A stretch of 64,000 nucleotides of DNA from Streptomyces bottropensis ATCC 25435 (GCF_000383595.1 NZ_KB911581.1:2610265-2674264), one strand, 5' to 3'; numbered from the stretch's first letter, positions 42,706 through 52,008 are shown. Notes: generated by a model from the sequence alone, not told the origin. Translations and numbers: made by a program.

Positions 42706-42749
42706 TGGAACGGTCCAAAGCGCCGGTCCAGAGCGCCGGTCCAAAGCGC
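42706..42749 (+). promoter_or_regulatory. LacI-type operator 2 with 13-bp tandem half-site repeats
   Basis: TGGAACGGTCCA (42706-42717) runs into three tandem 13-bp units CGGTCCAAAGCGC (42711-42723, 42724-42736 with one mismatch, 42737-42749), each repeating the GGTCCA half-site. TTGACA at 42661-42666 with CATGGT 18 bp on (42685-42690) is a candidate promoter for the oxidoreductase, placing these sites at or after the transcription start. Confidence 0.6.
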
Positions 42750-42861
42750 GGTCGACCACGCTCGCCGCGTACCGAACAAGCCCATGGCACGACCCCTCGC
42801 TCGGTCCCCAGGTCGCGGTGACGATGCGAGCGGGTCCGGGCAGGGTCGAGGAAGGGCAGTC

Positions 42862-44013
42862 ATGGTGAGTGCGCTCGGTGTCGCCGTCGTGGGGTTCGGC
42901 TGGATGGGACGGGTGCACACCCAGGCGTACGCCCGCGTGACCCATCACTTTCCGCAGCTGTCCCTGCGGCCCGAGCTGGTCACCGTCGTCGAGGAGGTAC
43001 CCGGCCGCGCCGAGGAGGCCGCCCGGCAGTTCGGGTTCGCCTCGACCGCCCGGGACTGGCGCGAGGTGGCCGCCGACCCCCGCATTCGGGCGGTCAGCAT
43101 CACCGCGCCGAACTTCCTGCACCGCGAGATCGGTGTCGCCATGGCCGAGGCCGGCAAGCACATCTGGATCGAGAAGCCGGTCGGGCTCACCGCCGCCGAC
43201 GCCCGCGCCGTCGCCGACGCGGCCGCCCGGGCCGGTGTCCAGGGGACCGTGGGCTTCAACTACCGCAACGCGCCCGCCGTCTCCACCGCCCGGGAGCTGA
43301 TCGCCGCCGGCCGGATCGGCACCGTCACGCACGTGCGCATCCGTCTGTTCAGCGACTACGCCGCCCACCCCGAGGGCGCCCTGACCTGGCGCTACGAGCG
43401 GGAACGCGGCGGCAGCGGCGTCCTCGGCGACCTCGCCTCGCACGGCGTGGACCTGGCCCGTCACCTGCTCGGCGACATCACCTCCCTCACCGCCGACACC
43501 GCGATCTTCGTCCCCGAACGGGCCCGGCCCACCGGCGCCACCGCCGGCCACACCCGGGCCTCGGGGGGCGAACTCGGCCCCGTGGAGAACGAGGACTACG
43601 TCAGCTGCCTCCTCCGCTTCGCCTCCGGCGCCCGGGGCGTCCTGGAGGCCTGCCGGGTCTTCGTCGGCGAACAGAACAACTACGGCTTCGAGATCCACGG
43701 CACCGAGGGCGCCCTCTTCTGGGATTTCCGCCGCATGGGGGAGCTGGGCGTCAGCAGGGGTGAGGCCTACCAGGACCAGTCCGTGCACACCCTCTTCGTC
43801 GGCCCCGGCCACGGCGCGTACGGCGCCTTCCAGCCGGGCTCCGCCAACGCCATGGGCTACGACGACCTCAAGGTCGTGGAGGCGTACAACTTCCTGCGCT
43901 CGATCGCCGAGGACACCCCGCACGGCACCACCCTCGCCGACGCCGTGCACAGCGCCACCGCGCTGGACGCGATGAGCCGCTCGGCCGAGTCGGGGGCGTG
44001 GGTGAACCTCTGA
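42862..44013 (+). CDS. Gfo/Idh/MocA-family sugar oxidoreductase
   Basis: A 383-residue NAD(P)-dependent dehydrogenase. The Rossmann motif is VAVVGFGWMGRVHTQAY and the catalytic Lys is K105 in WIEKPVG; GVDLARHLLGD supplies the conserved His region. The family includes inositol 2-dehydrogenase (IolG); a role in inositol or related polyol catabolism fits the neighbouring iol-type genes but is inferred. ATG at 42862 has GGAAGGG 6 bases upstream. Confidence 0.88.
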   Translation: MVSALGVAVVGFGWMGRVHTQAYARVTHHFPQLSLRPELVTVVEEVPGRAEEAARQFGFASTARDWREVAADPRIRAVSITAPNFLHREIGVAMAEAGKHIWIEKPVGLTAADARAVADAAARAGVQGTVGFNYRNAPAVSTARELIAAGRIGTVTHVRIRLFSDYAAHPEGALTWRYERERGGSGVLGDLASHGVDLARHLLGDITSLTADTAIFVPERARPTGATAGHTRASGGELGPVENEDYVSCLLRFASGARGVLEACRVFVGEQNNYGFEIHGTEGALFWDFRRMGELGVSRGEAYQDQSVHTLFVGPGHGAYGAFQPGSANAMGYDDLKVVEAYNFLRSIAEDTPHGTTLADAVHSATALDAMSRSAESGAWVNL

Positions 44014-44034
44014 ACCGGGGGCGAGCGGAGTTCT

Positions 44035-44046
44035 TGGACCGTTCCC
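44035..44046. promoter_or_regulatory. LacI-type operator-like site 3
   Basis: TGGACCGTTCCC matches operator 1 in 11 of 12 positions. It lies in the short convergent gap after the oxidoreductase stop, where it could help looping or be a fortuitous copy. Confidence 0.4.
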
Positions 44047-44073
44047 GGTACTTGAACTCCCTTGCCCTGGCGG

Positions 44074-44844
44074 TCAGTTGCGGACGAGGAGCTGGAAGTC
44101 GAAGGAGTAGCGCGAGGCCCGGTAGATGTGGGTGCCGTACTCCACCGCGCGGCCGGTGTCGTCGTACGCCGTGCGCCGCATGGTGAGCAGCGCGGCGCCC
44201 TCCGGCTCGCCGAGGCGTCCGGCCTCCTCGGAAGTGGCGGTACGGGCGCCGACGCTCTGATGGGCGCTGTGCAGGGTGATGCCGGCGTTGCGCATCATCC
44301 GGTACAGGCCCGTCGACTCCAGATGCTCGGTGGCGAGGTCCAGCAGCCCGCCCGGCACGAAGTTGGCCAGGTACGCCACCGGCTGGCCGTGGGTCAGGCG
44401 CAGCCGCTCGAAGAGGTGCACCTCGGCCCCCTCGGCGATGCCCAGGGCGGCCGCGACCTCGGCGGAGGCCTGCCGGACCTCGCTCAGCAGCACCCTGGTC
44501 GTGGGCTGCTGACCGGCCGCCTCCAGGTCGTCGTACAGGCTGCTCAGCTCCAGCGGCCGTTTCACCTGGCTGTGCACCACCTGCGTACCGACACCCCGGC
44601 GGCGTACGAGCAGGCCCTTGTCGACGAGCGACTGGATGGCCTGCCGCACGGTCGGGCGGGACAGGCCGAGCCGGCCCGCGAGCTCGATCTCGTTTCCCAG
44701 CAGGCTGCCGGGGGCGAGGGCGCCGTGCTCGATCGCCGACTCCAGCTGCCGGGCCAGCTGGTAGTACAGCGGCACCGGGCTGCTCCGGTCGACGCTGAGG
44801 CCGAGACTCCCTGTACTCCCCGTGGTCGCGCTGGTCACGCCCAT
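44074..44844 (-). CDS. GntR-family regulator with UTRA ligand domain (IolR-like role)
   Basis: A 256-residue regulator: winged helix at about 22-90 (PLYYQLARQLESAIEHG, LAGRLGLSRPTVRQAIQSLV) and a C-terminal UTRA domain of the HutC type (about 105-250). It sits just downstream of iolD on the same strand with its own promoter region. A TGTCCTGACA site upstream matches the binding motif I recall for corynebacterial IolR (KGWCHTRACA), and similar sites lie in the large divergent iol promoter, so it is the probable inositol regulator. Confidence 0.88.
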   Translation of the reverse strand: MGVTSATTGSTGSLGLSVDRSSPVPLYYQLARQLESAIEHGALAPGSLLGNEIELAGRLGLSRPTVRQAIQSLVDKGLLVRRRGVGTQVVHSQVKRPLELSSLYDDLEAAGQQPTTRVLLSEVRQASAEVAAALGIAEGAEVHLFERLRLTHGQPVAYLANFVPGGLLDLATEHLESTGLYRMMRNAGITLHSAHQSVGARTATSEEAGRLGEPEGAALLTMRRTAYDDTGRAVEYGTHIYRASRYSFDFQLLVRN

Positions 44845-44864
44845 GAGAGTAGCCGTCCGTCCGG

Positions 44865-44899
44865 ATGACAGGAACCCCTGTCATCGCATTGTCCTGACA
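44865..44899 (-). promoter_or_regulatory. Operators upstream of the GntR regulator
   Basis: A perfect inverted repeat ATGACAG-GAACCC-CTGTCAT (44865-44884) and TGTCCTGACA (44890-44899). TACTCT (minus strand, near 44847-44852) could be the -10 element. The pair suggests autoregulation. Confidence 0.6.
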
Positions 44900-45009
44900 T
44901 GGGCGGGGCAGTGGCGGGGAGGCCGGCTCGGGGATCGGCCGGGAAGCCTGCCCGGGGATCGGCCCGGAGACCGGTGCGGGACCGGTCGCGAGTCCGACCG
45001 GAAGCGGGG

Positions 45010-45047
45010 GCCACCGAAGGGCACCGGTGCGCGGGCCCCTCGGTGGC
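45010..45047 (-). terminator. Probable terminator of the iolD operon
   Basis: GCCACCGA (45010-45017) pairs with TCGGTGGC (45040-45047) around a GC-rich loop, 16 bp beyond the iolD stop. Confidence 0.5.
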
Positions 45048-45063
45048 CTTCGGCGGTGCCCCG

Positions 45064-46941
45064 TCAGAGATGGCGCCGCCGGCCGGCCGCCTCGCGGTCG
45101 TACGCCGCGCGTGCCTCGATGGCCGCCGGGCGGGAGGCCGTCTGCGCGACCGGCACGTCCCACCAGGCCTCCGCCGGGGGAGCGGTGGGCGCCGGGTCGG
45201 TCTCGACGTACACACAGGTGGGCCGGTCCGAGGCACGCGCCGTCGCGAGCGCCTCGCGCAGCTCCCGCACGGTCTTGGCGCGGATGACGTCCATGCCGAG
45301 GCTGGCCGCGTTCGCCGCCAGGTCCACCGGGAGCGGGGCTCCGGAGAAGGTGCCGTCGGCGGCGCGGTAGCGGTAGGCGGTGCCGAAGCGCTCGCCGCCC
45401 ACCGACTCCGACAGGCCGCCGATGGAGGCGTACCCGTGGTTCTGGATGAGGACCAGATTGACCGGCAGGCCCTCCTGGACGGCCGTCACGATCTCCGTCG
45501 GCATCATCAGATACGTGCCGTCCCCGACCAGCGACCAGACGACCGTGCCGGGCGCCGCCTGCTGGACACCGATCCCGGCGGGGATCTCGTAGCCCATGCA
45601 GGAGTAGCCGTACTCCAGGTGGTACTGGCGGGGGCTGCGGGCCCGCCACAGCTTGTGCAGGTCGCCGGGGAGCGAGCCGGCCGCGTTGATGATCACGTCC
45701 TCGTCGCCGACGACCGAGTCCAGGGCGCCGAGCACCTGGGTCTGGGTGGGAGCGGCGTGCTCGTCGGCCGGGGTGTAGGCGGCCTCCACGACCCGCTCCC
45801 AGCGCTCCTTGCCGGTCCGGTACTCCGCCTCGTACGCCTCGCTCACCCGGTGGCCCTCCAGCGCCTCGGTGAGCGCGGTGAGACCGGCCCGCGCGTCGCA
45901 GACGACCGTCCGGGCCGACAGCTTGTGGGCGTCGAACGCGACGATGTTGAGATTGACGAAGCGGACGTCCGGGGTCTGGAAGAGGGTGTTCGAGGCGGTG
46001 GTGAAGTCGGTGTAGCGGGTGCCGACGCCGATGACCAGGTCGGCGGTGCGGGCGATGTCGTCGCAGACGGCCGTGCCGGTGTGCCCGATGCCGCCGAGGT
46101 CGGCCGGGTGGTCGAACCGCAGGGACCCCTTGCCCGCCTGGGTGGACGCGACCGGGATGCCCGTGGCGTCGACGAGCGCCTTCAGCGCCCCCTCGGCCTC
46201 GCTGTGGTGGACGCCGCCGCCCACGACGATCAGCGGCCGCCGCGCGGCGCGGACGGTCCGTGCGGCCTCCGCCAGTTCCACCGGGTCGGCCGCGGGACGC
46301 CGTACGCGCCACACGCGCTCGGCGAAGAACTCCTCCGGCCAGTCGTACGCCTCCGCCTGGACGTCCTGCGGCAGGGCGAGGGTGACGGCGCCGGTGTCGG
46401 CCGGGTCGGCGAGGACCCGCATGGCGTTGAGGGCGGCCGGGATCAGGGCCTCGGGGCGGGTGACGCGGTCGAAGAAGCGGGAGACCGGGCGCAGCGTGTC
46501 GTTGACCGAGACGTCGGCCTCGGTGGGGTGCTCCAGCTGCTGGAGCAGCGGGTCGGCGGTGCGGGTCGCGAAGTAGTCGCCGGGCAGGAGCAGCACGGGG
46601 AGGCGGTTGATGGTGGCGAGGGCGGCGCCGGTGACCAGGTTGGTGGCGCCGGGGCCGATGGAGGTGGTGACCGCCTGCGCGGAGAGCCGGTTCAGCTGGC
46701 GGGCGTGACCCACGGCGGCGTGCACCATGGACTGCTCGTTACGGCCCTGGTGGAACGGCATCGCCTCCTCACCGGCCTCCAGCAGCGCCTGGCCGAGCCC
46801 CGCGACATTGCCGTGGCCGAAGATGCCCCAGGTCCCGGCGATCAGCCGGTGGCGCTCCCCGTCGCGCTCGGTGTACTGCGCGCACAGGAACCGCACCAGC
46901 GCCTGGGCGACGGTCAGACGGCGGGTGGGGGACTGGGACAT
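45064..46941 (-). CDS. iolD: 3D-(3,5/4)-trihydroxycyclohexane-1,2-dione hydrolase
   Basis: A 625-residue thiamine-diphosphate enzyme of the acetolactate synthase fold that opens the inositol-derived ring. The N-terminal Pyr domain contains EAGEEAMPFHQGRNEQSMVH; the C-terminal ThDP motif begins VGDGTYLMMP and ends in NLVLIQNHGY. Length and RHLIAGTWGIFGHGNVAGLG-type N-terminal sequence match IolD. It follows the Cgl0158-type aldolase gene by 48 bp. The iolB and iolE genes are not in the window. Confidence 0.93.
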   Translation of the reverse strand: MSQSPTRRLTVAQALVRFLCAQYTERDGERHRLIAGTWGIFGHGNVAGLGQALLEAGEEAMPFHQGRNEQSMVHAAVGHARQLNRLSAQAVTTSIGPGATNLVTGAALATINRLPVLLLPGDYFATRTADPLLQQLEHPTEADVSVNDTLRPVSRFFDRVTRPEALIPAALNAMRVLADPADTGAVTLALPQDVQAEAYDWPEEFFAERVWRVRRPAADPVELAEAARTVRAARRPLIVVGGGVHHSEAEGALKALVDATGIPVASTQAGKGSLRFDHPADLGGIGHTGTAVCDDIARTADLVIGVGTRYTDFTTASNTLFQTPDVRFVNLNIVAFDAHKLSARTVVCDARAGLTALTEALEGHRVSEAYEAEYRTGKERWERVVEAAYTPADEHAAPTQTQVLGALDSVVGDEDVIINAAGSLPGDLHKLWRARSPRQYHLEYGYSCMGYEIPAGIGVQQAAPGTVVWSLVGDGTYLMMPTEIVTAVQEGLPVNLVLIQNHGYASIGGLSESVGGERFGTAYRYRAADGTFSGAPLPVDLAANAASLGMDVIRAKTVRELREALATARASDRPTCVYVETDPAPTAPPAEAWWDVPVAQTASRPAAIEARAAYDREAAGRRRHL

Positions 46942-46989
46942 CGGGACCTCACGGGTTGGGGTGGTGGTGGGTTGGTGTGCGGGGCGGGC

Positions 46990-47814
46990 TCAGAGCAGCC
47001 CGACCGCGGTGTCGACCGCTCTCTCCACGCCGCCCTCGGCCGGGTAGAGCAGGGAGCGGCCCGCGACCAGGCCCTGCACGGTGGGCAGGCGCAGGGCCTT
47101 GCGCCACTTCTCGTAGACGCCCTCCTGATCCCTGCCCACTTCGCCGCCGAGCAGCACGGCCGGCAGGGTGGACGTCTCCAGGACCTCGCCCATGGCGTCG
47201 GGGTCGTCGGTGACGGGCAGCTTGAGCCAGGTGTACGCGGAGGTGCCGCCGAGCCCGGCCGCGATGGCGATGGAACGGGTGACGGCGTCGGCGCCCAGGT
47301 CGTTGCGCACCCTGCCGTCGACGCGGCGGGAGAAAAAGGGCTCGACGAACAGCGGCAGTCGGCGGGCCGCCATCTCGTCGACCGCGCGGGCCGTGGAGTA
47401 CAGCGTCCGCAGGGACCCGGGGTCGTCGTGGTCGATCCGCAGCAGCAGCTTGCCCGCGTCGAAGCGCAGCCGCGCTAGGTCCCGCGGTCGGTGGCCGGTG
47501 AAGCGGTCGTCCATCTCGAACGAGGAGCCGGCGAGCCCGCCGCGGTTCAGGGAGCCCATGACGACCTTCCCCTCCAGCGCGCCCAGCAGGAGCAGGTCCT
47601 CGCAGAGGCGTTCGAGGAGGTCGGCGCGGTCGGCCATGGCGAGCGGGCGGTCCCCGACGCGGAGGGCTCCGCGGGCGGGGTGGTCGGCGGCGACGATCAT
47701 CAGACGGCCGGTGTCGCCGACGAGGGGACGCCGGGTGCGGCGCGCCGCCGCCTCGGCGATGGCCTCGGGGTGCAGGGCGCGCACGCGCACGAGGTCGGGG
47801 ATGCGGACGGCCAA
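46990..47814 (-). CDS. Cgl0158-family (beta/alpha)8-barrel aldolase-like protein
   Basis: A 274-residue barrel protein of the group usually found in actinobacterial inositol operons and likened to deoxyphosphogluconate aldolases. MIVAADHPARGAL, VVMGSLNRGGLAGSSFEMDD and YTWLKLPV are characteristic; the Lys in TWLKLP is a candidate Schiff-base residue. TTG at 47814 has CAGGAG 7 bases upstream. It would cleave the phosphorylated inositol product made by IolC, whose gene is only a fragment just upstream. Confidence 0.83.
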   Translation of the reverse strand: MAVRIPDLVRVRALHPEAIAEAAARRTRRPLVGDTGRLMIVAADHPARGALRVGDRPLAMADRADLLERLCEDLLLLGALEGKVVMGSLNRGGLAGSSFEMDDRFTGHRPRDLARLRFDAGKLLLRIDHDDPGSLRTLYSTARAVDEMAARRLPLFVEPFFSRRVDGRVRNDLGADAVTRSIAIAAGLGGTSAYTWLKLPVTDDPDAMGEVLETSTLPAVLLGGEVGRDQEGVYEKWRKALRLPTVQGLVAGRSLLYPAEGGVERAVDTAVGLL

Positions 47815-47933
47815 GTGGGGCTCCTGTCGTTCGGCGGGTGCGGGTGCGGGAGGTGCGGATGAGGTGCGGGTGCGTGGGGGCCGGTCGCGGTTGTCGCCCC
47901 CCGAAACGCAGGGGTTGCGCCGCCGGACGCTCG

Positions 47934-48136
47934 TCAGGCTGCCCGCGTCAGGCCGCCGCCCGCATCAGCGTGCCGCCGGCATCGGGCCGCCCGGGGGGCG
48001 GGAGCCCCGGAGGCACTGCCGAGGAACCCGCCGACGGCTCGACGCGCGCGAGAGGGACGCCGGTCTGCAACGGATGGAGATCGATTGCGACACGGCTTGT
48101 CGTGAGCGGATCGAAGGATTCGGCGGACTCCGCCAT
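47934..48136 (-). pseudogene. Decayed 5' fragment of iolC (5-dehydro-2-deoxygluconokinase)
   Basis: ATG at 48136 with GAGGAG 8 bases upstream begins MAESAESFDPLTTSRVAIDL, then HPLQTGVPLARVE. This matches the N-terminus of IolC kinases (SFDLLTMGRIGVDLYPLQTGVPLA, given in part), with the conserved MGR changed to TSR. After ARVE the family sequence (FGKFLGGSAANVA) continues in a different frame as GGFLGSASGAP, showing a frameshift. The remaining 270-odd codons, including the sugar and ATP sites, are absent. The position at the head of the iol operon is normal for iolC. Confidence 0.68.
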
Positions 48137-48241
48137 GCGCGTCGCTCCTCAAGGCGGGGATGCGGGCCACCGGAGGTCCGCGGCGCGCGGGGATGCGCGC
48201 ACTCGGGTCCGGATGTATCCCAGGTGTAGGACCCGAAGCGG

Positions 48242-48315
48242 CCCCCTGTCAAGACTTTGTACTGACATCCTGACTTGCTCGTGAAATAATGTCTTAACAA
48301 AGTCTTGACAGGGGG
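48242..48315. promoter_or_regulatory. Divergent iol promoter palindrome with IolR-like sites
   Basis: A perfect 19-bp inverted repeat, CCCCCTGTCAAGACTTTGT (48242-48260) and its complement (48297-48315), around a 36-bp centre. Each arm carries TTGACA pointing outward (48305-48310 plus; 48247-48252 minus). The minus-strand box has TACACC 18 bp on as a possible -10. The centre holds TGTCTTAACA (48290-48299), and each arm AGTCTTGACA, all near the IolR motif KGWCHTRACA. Repressor bound here would block both the leftward iol operon and the rightward transporter. Confidence 0.72.
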
Positions 48316-48468
48316 GTCCGCCAGGGGTTTGTATCCCGTCCCAACGAATCAGCGCAGTCGGCCTACCGGCACAATGATCCGGACTTTCGAAGTCCGGGCC
48401 CGCGCGGGCGCTCCGCCCGACGCTGTCCCGATCCCTTTCCCCCTGTCGCACAGTGAGGTGCAGGAAAG

Positions 48469-49488
48469 ATGGACCGCACGTTGTACTCCCGCTCACGCAG
48501 AGTGGCTCCCTTCTTCGCCATGGCCGCAGCCTCCGCGCTGCTGATAGCCGGCTGCTCCAGCGGCTCCGGCGGGAAGGAGTCCGAGGAGGGCGGGGCGGAC
48601 GCCTCCGCGGGCAAGGCGAACACGCCCCGGATGAAGGTCGCGCTGGTCACCCACCAGGCCCCCGGTGACACCTTCTGGGACATCGTCCGCAAGGGCGCCC
48701 AGGCGGCGGCCGACAAGGACAACATCGAGCTCATCTACTCGGCGGACCCGAACGCCGGCAACCAGGCCAACCTGGTGCAGAACGCGATCGACCAGAAGGT
48801 CGACGGCATCGCCATCACCCTCGCCAAGCCCGACGCGATGAAGGACGTCGTGGCCAAGGCGACGAAGGCGGGAATCCCGGTCGTCGGCCTCAACTCCGGT
48901 CTGAGCGACTGGCAGAGCCTCGGTCTGATGTCCTTCTTCGGGCAGGACGAGAGCGTGGCGGGCGAGGCGTTCGGCAAGCGGCTGAACGAGGTCGGCGCGA
49001 AGAAGGCCGTCTGTGTCGTCCAGGAGCAGGGCAACGTCGGCCTGGAGCAGCGCTGCGCGGGCGTGAAGAAGACCTTCGAGGGCGACACCGAGACCCTCAA
49101 CGTCACGGGCACCGACATGCCGTCCGTGAAGTCGACCATCACGGCCAAGCTCAAGCAGGACACCGCCATCGACTACGTGGTCGCCCTCGGTGCCCCCTAC
49201 GCCCTGACCGCGGTCCAGTCGGTCGGGGACGCGGGCAGCAAGGCGAAGGTCGCCACCTTCGACCTGAACAAGGACCTGACGGACGCCATCAAGAGCGGTG
49301 ACATCCAGTTCGCGGTGGACCAGCAGCCGTATCTGCAGGGCTACCTGGCCGTGGACTCGATGTGGCTCTACAAGAACAACGGCAACTACAGCGGCGGTGG
49401 CGAGGAAGCGGTGCTGACCGGCCCCGCGTTCGTCGACAAGAAGAACGTCGACACGATCGCCGAGTTCGCCGCGAAGGGCACCCGGTGA
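48469..49488 (+). CDS. Sugar-binding lipoprotein, ribose/inositol type
   Basis: A 339-residue substrate-binding protein of the periplasmic-binding-4 (RbsB) family with lipobox LIAGC (C29) after a basic N-terminus. Ligand-side features include [20 protein letters not shown] and the late hinge [24 protein letters not shown] lies upstream of the ATG. Its divergent promoter is shared with the iol genes, so inositol is the likely ligand, by inference. Confidence 0.92.
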   Translation: MDRTLYSRSRRVAPFFAMAAASALLIAGCSSGSGGKESEEGGADASAGKANTPRMKVALVTHQAPGDTFWDIVRKGAQAAADKDNIELIYSADPNAGNQANLVQNAIDQKVDGIAITLAKPDAMKDVVAKATKAGIPVVGLNSGLSDWQSLGLMSFFGQDESVAGEAFGKRLNEVGAKKAVCVVQEQGNVGLEQRCAGVKKTFEGDTETLNVTGTDMPSVKSTITAKLKQDTAIDYVVALGAPYALTAVQSVGDAGSKAKVATFDLNKDLTDAIKSGDIQFAVDQQPYLQGYLAVDSMWLYKNNGNYSGGGEEAVLTGPAFVDKKNVDTIAEFAAKGTR

Positions 49489-49493
49489 TCTGA

Positions 49494-50570
49494 ATGACCC
49501 AAGCAACGGCTCCGGCGGCGAGTTCCTCGCCGCCGGCTCCGCCGGCCGGCACGCAGAAGGACGGGCGCACCGCGCAGCGCTCGCTCGGACGGCGGCTGCT
49601 GGCCCGCCCGGAGGTCGGCGCTCTGATCGCCGCGATCGGGGTGTACGTCTTCTTCTTCTCGGTGGCCCCGTCCTTCCGGGAGGCCAGTTCGCTGGCGACC
49701 GTGCTCTACCAGGCCTCCGTCATGGGCATCATGGCGATTCCGGTGGCCCTGCTGATGATCGGCGGCGAGTTCGACCTGTCCGCCGGCGTCGCGGTCACCA
49801 CCTCCGCCCTCACCGCCGGCATCCTCAGCTTCCAGCTGACGGTGAACGTGTGGACCGGCGTGATCGTCGCACTGATCGTGTCGCTTGCGGTGGGGGCGTT
49901 CAACGGCTGGCTGCTGATCAGGACCGGGCTGCCCAGCTTCCTCGTCACGCTCGGGTCGTTCCTGATCCTCCAGGGCTCGAACCTGGCGGTGACCAAGATC
50001 TTCACCGAGAACGTGGCGTCCGACTCGATCAGCGACATGGACGGCTTCGACCAGGCCAAGAGCGTCTTCGCCTCGGAGGTGTCGATCGGCGGCGTCGACG
50101 TCAAGGTCACGGTCTTCTACTGGCTGGCGTTCGCGGCGATCGCGACCTGGCTGCTGCTGCGTACCAAGTTCGGCAACTGGATCTTCGCGGTCGGCGGGAA
50201 CAAGGACAGTGCGCGGGCCGTCGGCGTGCCCGTGAACTTCACCAAGGTCGCCCTCTTCATGGGGGTCGGCGCGGGCGCCTGGTTCGTGGGCATGCACCTG
50301 CTGTTCTCGTTCAACACGGTGCAGTCCGGCGAGGGCGTGGGCAACGAGTTCCTGTACATCATCGCCGCGGTGATCGGCGGCTGTCTGCTGACCGGCGGCT
50401 ACGGCTCGGCCGTCGGCCCGGTGATCGGTGCCTTCATCTTCGGCATGGTCTCCCAGGGCATCGTCTACGCCAACTGGAACCCGGACTGGTTCAAGGCCTT
50501 CCTCGGCGTGATGCTCCTGATCGCCGCCCTCGTCAATCTGTGGGTCCGCAGCCAGGCCACCCGGAGGTGA
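49494..50570 (+). CDS. Sugar ABC transporter permease (RbsC type)
   Basis: A 358-residue membrane protein of the BPD_transp_2 family with about 8-10 membrane segments. [20 protein letters not shown] and [16 protein letters not shown] are typical of RbsC/XylH permeases. The start is 5 bp after the binding-protein stop. Confidence 0.92.
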   Translation: MTQATAPAASSSPPAPPAGTQKDGRTAQRSLGRRLLARPEVGALIAAIGVYVFFFSVAPSFREASSLATVLYQASVMGIMAIPVALLMIGGEFDLSAGVAVTTSALTAGILSFQLTVNVWTGVIVALIVSLAVGAFNGWLLIRTGLPSFLVTLGSFLILQGSNLAVTKIFTENVASDSISDMDGFDQAKSVFASEVSIGGVDVKVTVFYWLAFAAIATWLLLRTKFGNWIFAVGGNKDSARAVGVPVNFTKVALFMGVGAGAWFVGMHLLFSFNTVQSGEGVGNEFLYIIAAVIGGCLLTGGYGSAVGPVIGAFIFGMVSQGIVYANWNPDWFKAFLGVMLLIAALVNLWVRSQATRR

Positions 50571-50578
50571 ACCACCCC

Positions 50579-51478
50579 ATGACCACCAGCAACGAAACCA
50601 CCACCCCCGCGACCTCGGGCGCGGGCGAGGCCCCCGTGGTCGAGCTGCGGAACACCGGCAAGGCCTACGGCAACGTCCGCGCCCTGCACGGTGTGAACCT
50701 GACTGTCCACCCCGGCCGTGTCACCTGCGTCCTGGGCGACAACGGCGCCGGCAAGTCCACGCTGATCAAGATCATCTCGGGCCTGCACCAGCACACCGAG
50801 GGCGAGGTCCTCGTCGACGGCGAGCCGGTGCGCTTCACCACCCCCCGCGAGGCACTGGACAAGGGCATCGCCACCGTCTACCAGGATCTGGCGACCGTCC
50901 CGCTGATGCCGGTCTGGCGCAACTTCTTCCTCGGCTCGGAGTTCACCAAGGGCCCCTGGCCCGTCCGGCGTCTGGACATCGCCCGGATGAAGGAGACCGC
51001 GGACACCGAACTGCGCAACATGGGCATCGTCCTGGACGACCTGGACCAGCCCATCGGTACCCTCTCCGGCGGTCAGCGCCAGTGCGTGGCCATCGCCCGC
51101 GCCGTCTACTTCGGTGCCCGCGTCCTCATCCTCGACGAGCCCACCGCCGCCCTCGGCGTCAAGCAGTCGGGTGTGGTGCTGAAGTACATCGCCGCCGCCC
51201 GCGACCGCGGCCTCGGCGTCATCTTCATCACCCACAACCCCCACCACGCCTACATGGTCGGCGACCACTTCAGCGTCCTGCGCCTCGGCACCCTCGAACT
51301 GAGCGCCGCCCGCGACCAGGTCACCCTGGACGAACTCACCAACCACATGGCCGGTGGTACCGAACTCGCCGCCCTCAAGCACGAACTCGCCCAGGTGCGC
51401 GGCGTCGACGTCGAAGAACTCCCCGAAGCGGAGGACCTCACGGCACCCGTGGGCACCTCGAAGGACGGGGCCGCGTAG
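50579..51478 (+). CDS. Sugar ABC transporter ATPase
   Basis: A 299-residue ATPase with one nucleotide-binding domain: Walker [10 protein letters not shown] (53-61), signature LSGGQRQ (162-168) and Walker B VLILDEP (182-188). RbsA-type importers usually have two fused domains; here a single domain would form a homodimer. The ribosome site (GGAGG) overlaps the permease stop codon, indicating coupled translation. Confidence 0.92.
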   Translation: MTTSNETTTPATSGAGEAPVVELRNTGKAYGNVRALHGVNLTVHPGRVTCVLGDNGAGKSTLIKIISGLHQHTEGEVLVDGEPVRFTTPREALDKGIATVYQDLATVPLMPVWRNFFLGSEFTKGPWPVRRLDIARMKETADTELRNMGIVLDDLDQPIGTLSGGQRQCVAIARAVYFGARVLILDEPTAALGVKQSGVVLKYIAAARDRGLGVIFITHNPHHAYMVGDHFSVLRLGTLELSAARDQVTLDELTNHMAGGTELAALKHELAQVRGVDVEELPEAEDLTAPVGTSKDGAA

Positions 51479-51527
51479 CACCCGGCGGCCGCTCCTCGCG
51501 AGCGGTCCCGCCGCCGGCACGGCCGGG

Positions 51528-51597
51528 TCGTCAGGACGGCTCTCCGGTTCGACGGCCCCTTGGACCGAAGGGGCGTCCGGGAGAGGCATCCTGACGA
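51528..51597 (+). terminator. Multi-stem terminator between the transporter operon and fxsA
   Basis: Outer arms TCGTCAGGA (51528-51536) and TCCTGACGA (51589-51597) enclose a second perfect stem GCCCCTT-ggaccg-AAGGGGC (51555-51574). A smaller hairpin CCGCTC/GAGCGG lies at 51489-51505. Together they isolate the fxs genes from the transporter. The remaining part of the 341-bp gap (51598-51819) must hold the fxsA promoter, which I could not place. Confidence 0.65.
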
Positions 51598-51819
51598 CCG
51601 CGGCCGTTCGCGCCCACGGTGTGCGGCGCACGGCGAAAACCCTTGCCGCTCACCGGGGTTCACCAGCCCCGGACCCGCGTCGTGGCACCGCCTCCGAGGC
51701 GGTGGCGACGTCTTCCGTCTGCCCGATTCACGACTTGGCTGGCGATCGCCTTGCTGTTCGGTTACCGGGCCGTCACCATGAGGTGTGCCGCCCGGAGCCG
51801 TACGCTCGAGGAGACGCCT

Positions 51820-51975
51820 ATGGACAGGTACGAGCAGCCCTTCGCCACGAGCGTCGTCAGGGACTTGCACGACACCTCACTGGACGAGGTACCGGAGTCC
51901 GCTCAGGAGTCGGCCATGGCAAGGATGCTCGCAGGTGGCGGAGAGCCGGTGGCCGCATTCCAGTCCTCGCTCTGA
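51820..51975 (+). CDS. fxsA: FxSxx-COOH RiPP precursor peptide
   Basis: A 51-residue peptide ending in AAFQSSL, that is F47-x-S49-x-x-COOH, the defining C-terminus of the FxSxx-COOH family. Residues 1-40 (MDRYEQPFATSVVRDLHDTS and onward) act as leader; the core is the last few residues. The partner radical SAM enzyme, encoded 33 bp downstream, is expected to join the Phe ring to the Ser beta-carbon in a three-residue cyclophane. GAGGAG lies 6 bases before the ATG. Only one Phe-x-Ser unit is present, so a single crosslink is predicted. Confidence 0.88.
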   Translation: MDRYEQPFATSVVRDLHDTSLDEVPESAQESAMARMLAGGGEPVAAFQSSL

Positions 51976-52008
51976 CCGGTCCGGCCGGAACGACGGGGAA
52001 CCGTACCG

